Origin: Winogradskyella ouciana
GTDB taxonomy: Bacteria; Bacteroidota; Bacteroidia; Flavobacteriales; Flavobacteriaceae
Direction: 5' to 3'
Length of the DNA: 64,000 nucleotides
Assembly: GCF_009709615.1 (NCBI RefSeq)
Contig: NZ_WJYA01000002.1
Location: 186,001-250,000, forward strand
Below are positions 17,309 through 26,503 of this stretch, piece after piece. The notes beneath the pieces are model-generated. The model was not told the origin of the DNA. It did not search any database and saw only the letters and a program-made list of their open reading frames with translations. The translations under genes were made by a program, and so were the position numbers. The stretch's first letter is position 1, and the number at the start of each line of letters is the position of its first letter.

Positions 17309-18616
17309 TTATTCCTTTTTATCTACTAAAGAATTTACCATATTTTCCAGGTCAGATTTAACAGATTTTAAATCGGGAAAATGATTTGTTGGATTTTCAT
17401 AACAACGAGCGATATAATAACTTTTATCAAAATTTAAGCCTTTTTTTTTATATGTGTTTCTTAATTTCATTCCTTCACTTCTTAATGAGTTGTTGTAATA
17501 GTTTATAATTTCTTCATTTACCTCTGTTATAGACTTTTCATAATTAATGTTTTTTTTATCCATAACGGAAACTATTTTCTCTCTCGCAACTTTTAACAAA
17601 TCACCTATCTTATGGATAAAGATATTAGTTTTCTTTATTAATTCTTTATTAGAAATATCTTTATAATAAGCAGAGTTTGATTTTTTAATACGTTCAGTTT
17701 CTTCGGATTTATTTTGTTTTCTTATAACACTATAATTACTTCTTTTTCCAAGGTAATTGGCACCTACATGCTCGAATAATCTGTTTATTTGGAAAGCTCT
17801 CTCACTAAATTCACGATTAAAATCGTCTGACTCATACCCTATAATAAATATGCCATAATCATTATATATATAAACTTGTTCTGCACCATAATGAATACCC
17901 TTAAAAGTTAATTCGTTTAAGATTAATTCAACCTGAAATACAACGAAACCTTTATTGTCTATTATTTCCAATGCTTGGTCGTCATAATTAATAGAGAAAT
18001 TATTGCTTTTATTCAGTGCCCAATTACCATCTTTTAATTCGATTATTCTGTTGCCATATTTATCATTTAAGATTGTTGAAATAAGAACGCTCTCTTTTGA
18101 AAGTTTAACCAATATATCTAAAGTAAAATTGGAAAATATCTTAGACATATTTACACCTTTTTCTAAGTGTGTGGAAGGTAGGATAACAGAATTACTGGCT
18201 AAATAACACTTAAACTCACTAGAATTAGGTCTTTTAAGTTTGACCGTTCCCTTTTGCCTTTGTTCAATTTCTATAATTTCTGCTACTTGGTTGGTCTTTG
18301 AAGTAATTTCAGATATTTCATTGGTTAATTCAGAAATTTTATCTGTATTGGTATTGATGTTCTTAGAAAAATTTAAAACATCATTTGCTAACTTTTCTAT
18401 ACTATCTGATTTATCTTTCAACTCAATTTGTTTCTCTTCTAATTTTTCATTTGATTTATTCAAAGATGTCTTCAAATTAATAATCTCTATTTTTTGAGAT
18501 TCTATAATATCTTTTTTATCAGCCTCAGAATCAAATATTTGTTTTATTGCATAAATGAAACCACTAATACCTCCTAATGCAATAAATAAAAAAAGTACTT
18601 TAGTAAAAGTATCCAT
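17309..18616 (-). CDS. Membrane-anchored coiled-coil protein of unknown function
   Basis: 435 residues from the ATG at 18616. An ATG at 18637 would add seven residues before the membrane segment. One N-terminal helix (VLFLFIALGGISGFIYAI) is followed by a coiled coil of about 95 residues (KDIIESQKIEIINLKTSLNKS to EITSKTNQVAEIIEIEQ). A beta-rich middle domain (about 140-290) and a basic helical C-terminal domain complete the protein. It is markedly AT-rich compared with its neighbours, which suggests acquisition. No family was recognised. Confidence 0.5.
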   Translation of the reverse strand: MDTFTKVLFLFIALGGISGFIYAIKQIFDSEADKKDIIESQKIEIINLKTSLNKSNEKLEEKQIELKDKSDSIEKLANDVLNFSKNINTNTDKISELTNEISEITSKTNQVAEIIEIEQRQKGTVKLKRPNSSEFKCYLASNSVILPSTHLEKGVNMSKIFSNFTLDILVKLSKESVLISTILNDKYGNRIIELKDGNWALNKSNNFSINYDDQALEIIDNKGFVVFQVELILNELTFKGIHYGAEQVYIYNDYGIFIIGYESDDFNREFSERAFQINRLFEHVGANYLGKRSNYSVIRKQNKSEETERIKKSNSAYYKDISNKELIKKTNIFIHKIGDLLKVAREKIVSVMDKKNINYEKSITEVNEEIINYYNNSLRSEGMKLRNTYKKKGLNFDKSYYIARCYENPTNHFPDLKSVKSDLENMVNSLVDKKE

Positions 18617-18713
18617 ATTTTTAATTTTGCTATACATATAGATAAAATTAAGAATAAAAGTTTGGTAGATATTATCCTTGCTTAAAGAGTTGTAAACAAT
18701 ATTGTTTTAAGAG

Positions 18714-20942
18714 TTAAAAACTAACTCTAAATTCACAACCAACTTTATAATTACTACAGCCAAAAGCGGTTTTACCTTTTAATATTTTACCTGTTTTGCA
18801 TTTTGGGCATGTATCACCAGCTTTTACAACTGCTTTCTTAGTGGTTTGTTTGGGCTCTAGCTTTAGTTTAAAAGCATCATCAAAGCGCAATAAACCTTCA
18901 ACGGATTCACCATTTATTTTAAACCCTTTTAAGTTTACAGTAGAACCCTTGCTCAATAACCGTATGTACTGATTTTCAGAAATGGTTTTCTCGCCAAACT
19001 TAAAAGGCAATGTAAAATCACAAGACTTACCATATAGATTACAACCGTAAGCCGATTTTCCTTTTATAAGCTGACCAGATTTGCACTTTGGACATTTACT
19101 GCCCACTAAATTTTTAGCTTTTGTTTTTCCTTTCGATTTCGACTTCGATTTTCCTACGGGTTTATTATTTACTGCAGAAATCCGTGTTTGCACTTTCTCA
19201 CTTCTCACTTCATAGACCAAGGCATCAACCATCCGTTTCATCCCTTTAATAAAGGCATTGGCGCTAATTTTACCTTTTTCAATATCCTTTAGTTGCTTTT
19301 CCCAGGTTCCGGTTAGTTCGGCAGATTTTAGCAATTCATTTTGTATGGTATCAATAAGTTGAACACCAGTTACCGTAGGTAATATCTGCTTTTTGTTGCG
19401 TTTTATGTACTTACGTTTAAACAGCGTTTCAATGATATTAGCACGCGTGGATGGTCTGCCAATCCCGTTTTCTTTCATTAAATCTCGTAGCTCATCATCA
19501 TCCACTTGCTTGCCAGCGGTTTCCATGGCGCGCAGGAGAGAGGCTTCCGTGTATTGTTTTGGTGGCTTGGTCTGCTTTTCTAAGAATGAAGGCTCGTGTG
19601 GTCCTTTTTCGCCTTTTGCAAATGTTGGTAAAATGGATTCCCCTTTGTTTTTAGAAGTGTCTGATTCAAAAACAACGCGCCAACCTTTGGATAAAATCTC
19701 TTTGCCAGTGGTTTTAAAATTGACATCAGCTGCTTTTCCAATGACTGTAGTATTAGAAACTTTACAATCGTCATAAAAAACCGCTATAAAACGCTTAACA
19801 ATAATATCATAAACTTGCTGCTCGTTGTATTGCAAATGGGTCTGTATTCCTGTTGGAATTATAGCATGGTGATCGGTTACTTTTTTATCGTTAAACACCT
19901 TAGCGGATTTCTTTATTTTTTTAGTCAATAAAGGTGCTGTAAGATTAGAGTAATCAGTAAGTTTAGTTAAAATACCTTTTACTTTTGGATACACATCATT
20001 TGGTAAAAACGTGGTATCAACTCTTGGGTAAGTCACAGCCTTTTTTTCATATAGCTTTTGCGCAATTTTTAAGGTGTCATCTGCCGAAAACCCAAACTTA
20101 GTATTACAATACACCTGTAAACCTGTAAGGTCAAATAGCTTAGGAGCATATTCAGTACCTTTCTTTTTGGTGATGGAAACAATTTCAAACTCGTGCTCTT
20201 TTACCTTGTTGGCTAAAATCTCTCCATCTTCCATCTTAAGAAAACGACCTTCCTCATAACTAAACAAGGTGTCTCTATATAAGGTTTGTAGTTCCCAATA
20301 AGGCTGTGGTACGAAGTTTTCAATCTCTTTAAAACGATTGACTAACATGGCAAGCGTAGGAGTCTGTACACGTCCTACCGAAAGCACCTGTTTGTAACCA
20401 CCATGTTTTACGGTATAAAGTCGTGTAGCATTAATACCAAGAAGCCAATCACCAATAGATCTAGAAAAGCCAGCATAGTAGAGGTTATCATAATCTTTTG
20501 AGGATTTGAGATTTTTAAAACCTTCTTTTATAGCCTCAGTGGTTAATGACGAAATCCATAAACGCTGCACTTTACCCTTATAGTTAGCTTCATTGATCAC
20601 CCAACGCTGAATCAATTCTCCTTCCTGGCCAGCATCACCACAGTTTATAACCACTTCGGCTTTATCAAAAAGTGATTTTACAATATTGAATTGCTTTTTT
20701 ATGCCCTCATTATCAGCAACCTTAACCTGAAATTTTTCAGGAAGCATCGGCAAGTTGTTTAAGTCCCAACTTTTCCAATACGGTTTGTAATCTGCAGGTT
20801 CATATAAAGTGCAGAGATGCCCAAACGTGTAAGTTACCGCATAGCCATTGCCTTCAAAGTAACCATCACGCTTGGTGTTGGCTCCTAATACTGCTGCAAT
20901 TTCTCTCGCTACACTTGGTTTTTCGGCTATACAAACTTTCAA
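18714..20942 (-). CDS. topB: DNA topoisomerase III (type IA)
   Basis: 742 residues. The TOPRIM domain starts at residue 1 (MKVCIAEKPSVAREIAAVLGA) with the metal-binding INCGDAGQEGELI. The catalytic tyrosine is Y305 in VTYPRVDTTFLP. Other conserved parts are GINATRLYTVKHGG and LSVGRVQTPTLAMLV. Two C-terminal zinc-ribbon-like repeats, each CPKCKxGxxxKGKxAxGC plus a further cysteine, flank a short beta domain (about 625-742). It relaxes negatively supercoiled DNA and separates replication or recombination intermediates. Confidence 0.95.
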   Translation of the reverse strand: MKVCIAEKPSVAREIAAVLGANTKRDGYFEGNGYAVTYTFGHLCTLYEPADYKPYWKSWDLNNLPMLPEKFQVKVADNEGIKKQFNIVKSLFDKAEVVINCGDAGQEGELIQRWVINEANYKGKVQRLWISSLTTEAIKEGFKNLKSSKDYDNLYYAGFSRSIGDWLLGINATRLYTVKHGGYKQVLSVGRVQTPTLAMLVNRFKEIENFVPQPYWELQTLYRDTLFSYEEGRFLKMEDGEILANKVKEHEFEIVSITKKKGTEYAPKLFDLTGLQVYCNTKFGFSADDTLKIAQKLYEKKAVTYPRVDTTFLPNDVYPKVKGILTKLTDYSNLTAPLLTKKIKKSAKVFNDKKVTDHHAIIPTGIQTHLQYNEQQVYDIIVKRFIAVFYDDCKVSNTTVIGKAADVNFKTTGKEILSKGWRVVFESDTSKNKGESILPTFAKGEKGPHEPSFLEKQTKPPKQYTEASLLRAMETAGKQVDDDELRDLMKENGIGRPSTRANIIETLFKRKYIKRNKKQILPTVTGVQLIDTIQNELLKSAELTGTWEKQLKDIEKGKISANAFIKGMKRMVDALVYEVRSEKVQTRISAVNNKPVGKSKSKSKGKTKAKNLVGSKCPKCKSGQLIKGKSAYGCNLYGKSCDFTLPFKFGEKTISENQYIRLLSKGSTVNLKGFKINGESVEGLLRFDDAFKLKLEPKQTTKKAVVKAGDTCPKCKTGKILKGKTAFGCSNYKVGCEFRVSF

Positions 20943-20980
20943 AAGGAAGCTAATTTAATGAAGCCACAAAATAAAGAAAA

Positions 20981-21910
20981 TTAAAGCTCTAAAATCAATT
21001 TCTGACCGATTTTAAGCGTCGATGTACTTCGAATTTTATTTGTCCTACAAATCGCCGCAATACTGGTATGGTTACGTTTAGAAATACGCGATAAGGTATC
21101 ACCTGGTCTTACCACATAAACTTTGCGCTCTTTTTCTAAACTCGCTAAAGCCTCTTCTTTGGTTGTAAAAAGCGTAAGCTTTGCTAAACCTCTTGAGCTA
21201 TGGTAAAATGGTCTGGTCCATTTTCGGGTGACCCAAATGTCTTGGGATCGTATGGCATTGGTGTCATCAAATTTGAACAAGTATTCCGGATGAATATATT
21301 CTCCCTTGTAATTTGCTACAAAGTGTAAATGACTTCCGGTAGAACGGCCTGTATTTCCTCCTTTGCCAATATATTCGCCTTTAAACACGGTATCATTTGC
21401 TTTTACTGCAATATGTGATAAATGGGCATAAGTCGTTTCTAATCCATTAAAATGTCGTACCACAACAGTTTTGCCATGCCCACGACTATATCTTGCAAAT
21501 CGCACAATGCCATCGAGTACAGAAACTACCGTGTCACCTGTAATTAAATCGATATCAATACCTTTATGCGGACGTCCTCTGCGCCAACCATAACGAGAGG
21601 TTATTACTTTTTTACGCTGAATAGGCGAGGCGTAAGTAGAATCGTTAAACGTCAACTGAATAGGGAATTCTTCAACTTTATCTTTATAAGGATTATAAAC
21701 TGTGGTGTCCCAATATTCTGCTTTTATGTCAATATTAGCCTCAGAATTGCTCTCCTCAACAATCGGAATTTCAATATTGGGTGTTGCTAAACCTTTACTG
21801 AAATCAGCTACAGGTAAACTTAACTTTATGGTTTGTGGATTGGTTTTTTCTTGTGCTTTAGCGGTTATAACGCCTAGTATTAGGGTAATACAGAAAAATA
21901 AATGCTTCAT
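20981..21910 (-). CDS. LysM-containing M23 metallopeptidase
   Basis: 309 residues. A signal peptide (MKHLFFCITLILGVITAKAQ) is followed by the M23 domain (about 110-225), with zinc ligands in GRPHKGIDIDL and SHLHFV, and a C-terminal LysM domain (VRPGDTLSRISKRNHTSIAAICRTNKI ... KIGQKLILEL). It is expected to cleave or bind peptidoglycan peptide bridges in the periplasm. It lies 38 bp upstream of topB in the same direction. Confidence 0.92.
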   Translation of the reverse strand: MKHLFFCITLILGVITAKAQEKTNPQTIKLSLPVADFSKGLATPNIEIPIVEESNSEANIDIKAEYWDTTVYNPYKDKVEEFPIQLTFNDSTYASPIQRKKVITSRYGWRRGRPHKGIDIDLITGDTVVSVLDGIVRFARYSRGHGKTVVVRHFNGLETTYAHLSHIAVKANDTVFKGEYIGKGGNTGRSTGSHLHFVANYKGEYIHPEYLFKFDDTNAIRSQDIWVTRKWTRPFYHSSRGLAKLTLFTTKEEALASLEKERKVYVVRPGDTLSRISKRNHTSIAAICRTNKIRSTSTLKIGQKLILEL

Positions 21911-22091
21911 TAATAAAAAATAATATTGTAATCGAGAACGTAAAAATACTATAAATAGTATTTACTTTTTTTGGTAGATAAATACGTTATCAACAATGGC
22001 GTAGATGTTAAGAATTGCTAAGTTCTTGTTAAAGTATTGTAATTGTCTTATGATATGGCTATATTAATTTCTTAATAAAATTTAAAAGTAG

Positions 22092-22517
22092 ATGATTTTA
22101 AAGCGATTGATTTTAATAGCTATAGTAGTATTATTTAGTTGTAGCCATACAGTAAAGGGCCAGGCTCCTGATGCTGTAAAGAAAACGTTTCAGGCTAAAT
22201 ACCCAGAAGAGAACGATCCAGATTGGCATAAGGACGACCATGGTTATTACGAGGCTAATTTCAAAATAGATGGTATTAAATATAGAGCCGATTTTAACGC
22301 TGATGGTACTTGGGTAGAAACCGAAACTAGTATTGATGAAGATGATCTGCCAGATGCCATAAAAAAAGTCATTAAGGAGAAGTTTGATGATGAAAAAATC
22401 ACCGAAGTAGAAAAAGTAGAAAGTGCTACCAAAGGCTTGTTCTATGATGTAGAGTTTAAGCGAAAAGGAAAAAACAAAGATGTTGAGTTTAGAGCAGACG
22501 GCACCATTTTGAACTAA
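22092..22517 (+). CDS. PepSY-like lipoprotein
   Basis: 141 residues. The lipoprotein signal MILKRLILIAIVVLFSC places the acylated cysteine at residue 17. Two half-repeats follow, each a helix plus strands: VKKTFQAKYPEENDPDWHKDDHGYYEANF and KKVIKEKFDDEKITEVEKVESATKGLFYDVEF. This is the PepSY-like (BLIP-like) fold found in many Bacteroidetes periplasmic proteins. Function is unknown. Confidence 0.78.
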   Translation: MILKRLILIAIVVLFSCSHTVKGQAPDAVKKTFQAKYPEENDPDWHKDDHGYYEANFKIDGIKYRADFNADGTWVETETSIDEDDLPDAIKKVIKEKFDDEKITEVEKVESATKGLFYDVEFKRKGKNKDVEFRADGTILN

Positions 22518-22566
22518 TTCTCAATAACACGTTGGGCATTATGAGTGAATTTCGTTAAAAACAATT

Positions 22567-22616
22567 GAAATTTCAAGCTTTTTGCCTCTTGTCCTAAAGG
22601 ATGAACTTGAAATTTC
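22567..22616. repeat. Inverted repeat in intergenic region
   Basis: GAAATTTCAAG (22567-22577) and CTTGAAATTTC (22606-22616) are perfect 11 bp inverted repeats. A second pair, TTTTTGCC near 22580 and GGCAAAAA near 22640, partly encloses it. The whole 22526-22680 stretch has no gene and could fold into a branched structure. Confidence 0.5.
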
Positions 22617-22695
22617 ATCGATATTCCCTTAAGGGATAGGGCAAAAATCAATGAAATGTTAATAACGCACAACGGGTTCCCAATAGTATAATTTT

Positions 22696-22723
22696 AAAAG
22701 CATCAGAGTATGATGCTTTTTTT
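22696..22723 (+). terminator. Terminator upstream of helicase gene
   Basis: AAAAGCATCA (22696-22705) and TGATGCTTTT (22711-22720) form a perfect 10 bp stem with a 5 nt loop and a T run. Confidence 0.75.
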
Positions 22724-22739
22724 ATGCCTCAAACTATTG

Positions 22740-22747
22740 TAGATTTG
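22740..22747 (+). promoter_or_regulatory. Likely -7 promoter element of the helicase gene
   Basis: TAGATTTG matches TAnnTTTG 28 bases before the ATG at 22776. No convincing -33 TTG at 19 bases was found. Confidence 0.35.
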
Positions 22748-22775
22748 CAACTCCAAAAAAGCAATAATATATAGC

Positions 22776-24329
22776 ATGTCCGAAACCAAGCCAGTCATTC
22801 AAGAAAAGAAAACCGATAAGGAACTTTACGAATATCAACAAGGAGCCATTCAGCAGATATTCGATAAGTTTGACAACGCACCAGACGATTACCACTTACT
22901 TTATCAATTGCCAACTGGTGGTGGTAAAACTGTGATCTTTTCCGAAATGGTACGCCAATATCTTAAAAATCACGATAAGAAAGTGTTGGTGATGACGCAT
23001 AGGATAGAGCTCTGCAACCAGACCTCTAAAATGTTGACCAGTTTTGGCGTGACCAATAAAGTGGTGAACAGTAAGGCGAATTTAGATGACCAAGCTGAGT
23101 ACTCGTGTTTTGTGGCTATGGTAGAAACGCTCAATAACCGTTTGAATGACAATATGCTGGATATCTCGGATGTCGGATTGGTAATTATTGATGAAGCACA
23201 CTATAACTCATTTACCAAGTTATTTAAGTTTTTTGACAAGTCCTTTATTCTTGGTGTTACGGCAACTCCTTTAAGTTCTAATAAGGAACTGCCTATGAAG
23301 GATAATTACCAGGAACTTATCGCTGGTGAAACTATAGAAAACCTTATCGAAAATGAGTTTTTGGCACGTTGCGAAACGTATGCTTATGATATGGGATTGA
23401 CATCATTAGAAGTAGGCTCCAATGGTGATTATACCGTAAAATCCTCGGAAGATTTATATACGAGTCCGGCAATGCTTCAAAAAACGGTCGATGCTTACAA
23501 AAAACATTCGCTAGGGAAGAAGGCCTTGATTTTCAACAATGGTATTAATACTTCAATTAGTGTGTACTACGCCTTTAGAGAAGCAGGATTGCCAATAATG
23601 CACTTGGACAATACAGCGACCAAGAAACAACGTAAGCAAATATTGCAGTGGTTTCATGAAACACCAAATGCCATATTGACGTCGGTTAGTATTTTAACCA
23701 CAGGTTTTGACGAGCCTACCATCGATACCATCATCTTAAATAGAGCGACTAAATCCCTGACGTTGTACTATCAAATGATTGGTAGAGGCTCACGTATTTT
23801 GAACAATAAATCCAAATTTACGGTTATTGACCTTGGGAATAACCTCTATAGATTCGGGCCTTGGGGAGCGGATTTGGATTGGCAACTGATTTTTAAATCT
23901 CCGAATTGGTATGCCGACCGCATTAAGAGTGATGAAGCCATTGAAGCTAACTTTAAGCACGAATTGGATGATGAGATCAAAGAAGAGTTTTCCAAATCTG
24001 AAGATACCTATTTTGATATCAAGCAAACCTATAAAGATGCTGTAGATGCTGGCGAATCTTCTAAAGTGGTTTTAGAACGTTCCATTGAGCAACATGCAAA
24101 AATTTGCATTGAGAATAGCGAGGATGTTTATGACGCCTTAGGTTTAGCTAAAATGCTTAAGGACGATATTAATATGCGTATTGAAATTTACGCTAAATGT
24201 ATTAGTAAAAGCACACACAATTTCCTGAAATGGTTAAAGGACGATTATAAGAAAAAACTCAATTCCTATTTACGTGCCAACTTTGATGAGAAATTTGAAG
24301 AAATCCATGGGCGCCCACCTGAAGATTAA
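22776..24329 (+). CDS. SF2 DEAD/DEAH-box helicase
   Basis: 517 residues. Motifs in order: Q-like YEYQQGAIQQI, Walker A QLPTGGGKTVIF, DEAH box LVIIDEAHYNSF, motif III-like GVTATP, then helicase C domain with LTTGFDEPTIDTIILNRATKS and YYQMIGRGSRIL (motif VI). It resembles the SSL2/type III restriction helicase group. A C-terminal extension of about 130 residues is helical and not assigned. No nuclease domain or modification gene is adjacent, so a DNA repair or RNA role is as likely as defence. Confidence 0.88.
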   Translation: MSETKPVIQEKKTDKELYEYQQGAIQQIFDKFDNAPDDYHLLYQLPTGGGKTVIFSEMVRQYLKNHDKKVLVMTHRIELCNQTSKMLTSFGVTNKVVNSKANLDDQAEYSCFVAMVETLNNRLNDNMLDISDVGLVIIDEAHYNSFTKLFKFFDKSFILGVTATPLSSNKELPMKDNYQELIAGETIENLIENEFLARCETYAYDMGLTSLEVGSNGDYTVKSSEDLYTSPAMLQKTVDAYKKHSLGKKALIFNNGINTSISVYYAFREAGLPIMHLDNTATKKQRKQILQWFHETPNAILTSVSILTTGFDEPTIDTIILNRATKSLTLYYQMIGRGSRILNNKSKFTVIDLGNNLYRFGPWGADLDWQLIFKSPNWYADRIKSDEAIEANFKHELDDEIKEEFSKSEDTYFDIKQTYKDAVDAGESSKVVLERSIEQHAKICIENSEDVYDALGLAKMLKDDINMRIEIYAKCISKSTHNFLKWLKDDYKKKLNSYLRANFDEKFEEIHGRPPED

Positions 24330-24492
24330 TATTTTAAGATACTAATATTTAAATAGTTAAATAATTTAACATAAAGTATTAATTCATTGTTAAATCGATG
24401 GATTCAACGTTAAGGTTTCTTAATTTATTTGACTTCATGCGCCATGTCTGTTATATTATAGTATAACCATAAACCATAAAACTTTAAGACAC

Positions 24493-24900
24493 ATGAAGAC
24501 ACTAATATACATCTTAGCTTTAGCATTCACCATACAATTATCTGCACAAGACCCGATAATGCAAAAGGACAGTGAAGCCTTAGAAAGTGTAGCGACTAGC
24601 ATCACAAAAAAATATGATGATCAGCTAGGCTTGGACGGCAAGCAATTCACCTTATTTCAAAAGAAAATAGAGGAATTCTTAATAAGGGAAGAAAAGCTTC
24701 ACGAAATTTATACTGGAAAAGAAAAATTAGACATGATCTACAATCTGCGTAAAGCAGAGACTATGGAAATGCGTAATATCCTTACACAACCACAATTTGA
24801 TTTGTATAGACGTATTAAACCGCAGATACAACCTATAGCGATTACCGAAACTGAAACTGAAGTAGATGATGACAGCATGGAAGATGATGACAACAAGTAA
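24493..24900 (+). CDS. Secreted helical protein (Spy/CpxP-like size)
   Basis: 135 residues. The signal peptide MKTLIYILALAFTIQLSAQ is followed by a helical, charged mature part (DQLGLDGKQFTLFQKKIEEFLIREEKL, then MEMRNILTQPQFDLYRRIKP) and an acidic tail. The LTxxQ-like LTQPQF recalls Spy/CpxP periplasmic chaperones, but this is a weak resemblance. It is a single gene with its own terminator. Confidence 0.5.
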   Translation: MKTLIYILALAFTIQLSAQDPIMQKDSEALESVATSITKKYDDQLGLDGKQFTLFQKKIEEFLIREEKLHEIYTGKEKLDMIYNLRKAETMEMRNILTQPQFDLYRRIKPQIQPIAITETETEVDDDSMEDDDNK

Positions 24901-24930
24901 GCATCTTGCCTAAATAAAATTACTTTGATT

Positions 24931-24960
24931 GACGATGGAATCTGAACCCATCGTCTTTTT
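24931..24960 (+). terminator. Terminator
   Basis: GACGATGG (24931-24938) pairs with CCATCGTC (24948-24955) over a 9 nt loop and is followed by five T residues. Confidence 0.8.
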
Positions 24961-25044
24961 GCATTTACGTTAAAACTTGTAGTAAAACTATTAAACTAAA
25001 AATTTATTATCCTTTAATTTTAGGGGAACATTAAAAAAATAACT

Positions 25045-26115
25045 ATGAGTATATTCGAATCATACCAACTCGGTAATATAGAACTAAAAAATAGAATTGT
25101 AATGGCACCGATGACGCGTAATCGTGCCATTAATAATATCCCAAACGATTTAATGGAGACCTATTACGGCCAAAGGGCAGGAGCAGGACTCATCATTAGC
25201 GAAGGAACGTCACCATCCATAAACGGAATAGGCTATCCAAGGATACCAGGTGCATATTCACCAGCTCAGATCGAGGGCTGGGCGCAAATTGCCAAAACCA
25301 TACATGACAAAGGAGGTAAGTTTTTTGTGCAACTAATGCACTGCGGTCGTATTGCTGCAGAAGAAAATCTACCAGATGGAGGAGAGGTACTAGCACCAAG
25401 TCCCGTAAAAGCTGCTGGCGAAATGTTCACAGACAGTAAAGGACTTGTGCCACATCCTACACCAAGGGAAATGACTCTAAAAGACATTGAACATGCCCAA
25501 CAGGAATATACCGATAGTGCAGAAATGCTGGTTGAAAGGGCAGGAGTGGACGGAGTAGAACTGCACTCGGCAAATGGGTATTTAATGGATCAGTTTCTCA
25601 ATCCAAGATCTAACGTAAGGGAAGACGGTTACGGAGGCGATTTTACCAATAGGGCGCGTTTTGTCATAGAAACCGCAGAAAAAGTGGCCAATGTCATTGG
25701 TGCAAAACGTCTCGGTATAAGAGTGTCACCTTATGGAGCCTTTAATGATATGGAGCATAACTATGATGATCTGGTAGAGCTCTATTCTTATTTAGCACAA
25801 GAAATGCGTCGAATAGGTTTAGCGTATATACATATTGTGGACCACAGGGATTCTATGGACGCACCAGAGTTTAAAACCGATATTAAGGACACCATAAAAC
25901 TCAATTTTGGTGGTACCATAATTACAGGCGGAGGCATTCATAGCGTTGAAGATGCAGAACAAGTATTAAAAGATGGTTTTGACTTGGCATACATTGCAAG
26001 ATCGTATATCAGTAATCCAGACTTGGTGAAGAAGTTTTTAAATAGGGATGAGATAAAAGAGCCTAATCCTGATTTATTCTACACGCCAGGTGCAGAGGGT
26101 TATACGGATTATTAA
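25045..26115 (+). CDS. Old Yellow Enzyme family alkene reductase
   Basis: 356 residues, an FMN-dependent TIM barrel of the NemA type. Conserved parts are NRIVMAPMTRNRA near the N-terminus, GGKFFVQLMHCGR, VDGVELHSANGYLMDQFLNPRSN (substrate-binding H and N), GGDFTNRARFVIE and the FMN phosphate loop IITGGGIHSVEDAE with AYIARSYISNPDL. It reduces activated C=C bonds of enones, maleimides or nitro compounds with NAD(P)H. It is monocistronic. Confidence 0.93.
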   Translation: MSIFESYQLGNIELKNRIVMAPMTRNRAINNIPNDLMETYYGQRAGAGLIISEGTSPSINGIGYPRIPGAYSPAQIEGWAQIAKTIHDKGGKFFVQLMHCGRIAAEENLPDGGEVLAPSPVKAAGEMFTDSKGLVPHPTPREMTLKDIEHAQQEYTDSAEMLVERAGVDGVELHSANGYLMDQFLNPRSNVREDGYGGDFTNRARFVIETAEKVANVIGAKRLGIRVSPYGAFNDMEHNYDDLVELYSYLAQEMRRIGLAYIHIVDHRDSMDAPEFKTDIKDTIKLNFGGTIITGGGIHSVEDAEQVLKDGFDLAYIARSYISNPDLVKKFLNRDEIKEPNPDLFYTPGAEGYTDY

Positions 26116-26137
26116 AATTTAAAACAAAGATAAATTG

Positions 26138-26164
26138 AGCCTGACCTTTGCGTCAGGCTTTTTT
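26138..26164 (+). terminator. Terminator
   Basis: AGCCTGAC (26138-26145) and GTCAGGCT (26152-26159) form an 8 bp GC-rich stem with a 6 nt loop, followed by a T tract. Confidence 0.85.
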
Positions 26165-26503
26165 GTTTCATTACCCTAAATAAAATTCCGTTAAACTTAT
26201 ATATTAGGATAATAAGAAATAAATTCCTACTTTTAAAATTACCTCACGTTACAGAACTTTATCACATCTTATTGTTATCCCTAATTTACTCTTGAGCTCT
26301 ATAGAGCAATTCTATTGTGTACATCTCAATATGCGTTCTACTTATTAAGTGGTGCTATACGCACTAATATGATAAAGTATATTTTATGTTTTAAGGAAAA
26401 ATCTTTGGCTATGGAATACCAATAGTCTAGAAACTTCACATACACATAATTCATAATTCCCTTCCTCCTTAGAATCATTTATTAATCAATTAAATATAAA
26501 ATT
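26165..26503. other. Intergenic leader of the cyclase cluster
   Basis: 339 bases without a gene. It contains a perfect 12 bp palindrome GCTCTATAGAGC (26296-26307), which could be an operator. No convincing promoter motif or small ORF was found. Confidence 0.4.

Noticed and set aside
22776..24329. Type III restriction Res subunit
   Set aside because: No Mod gene and no nuclease domain; the size and motifs fit a stand-alone SF2 helicase.
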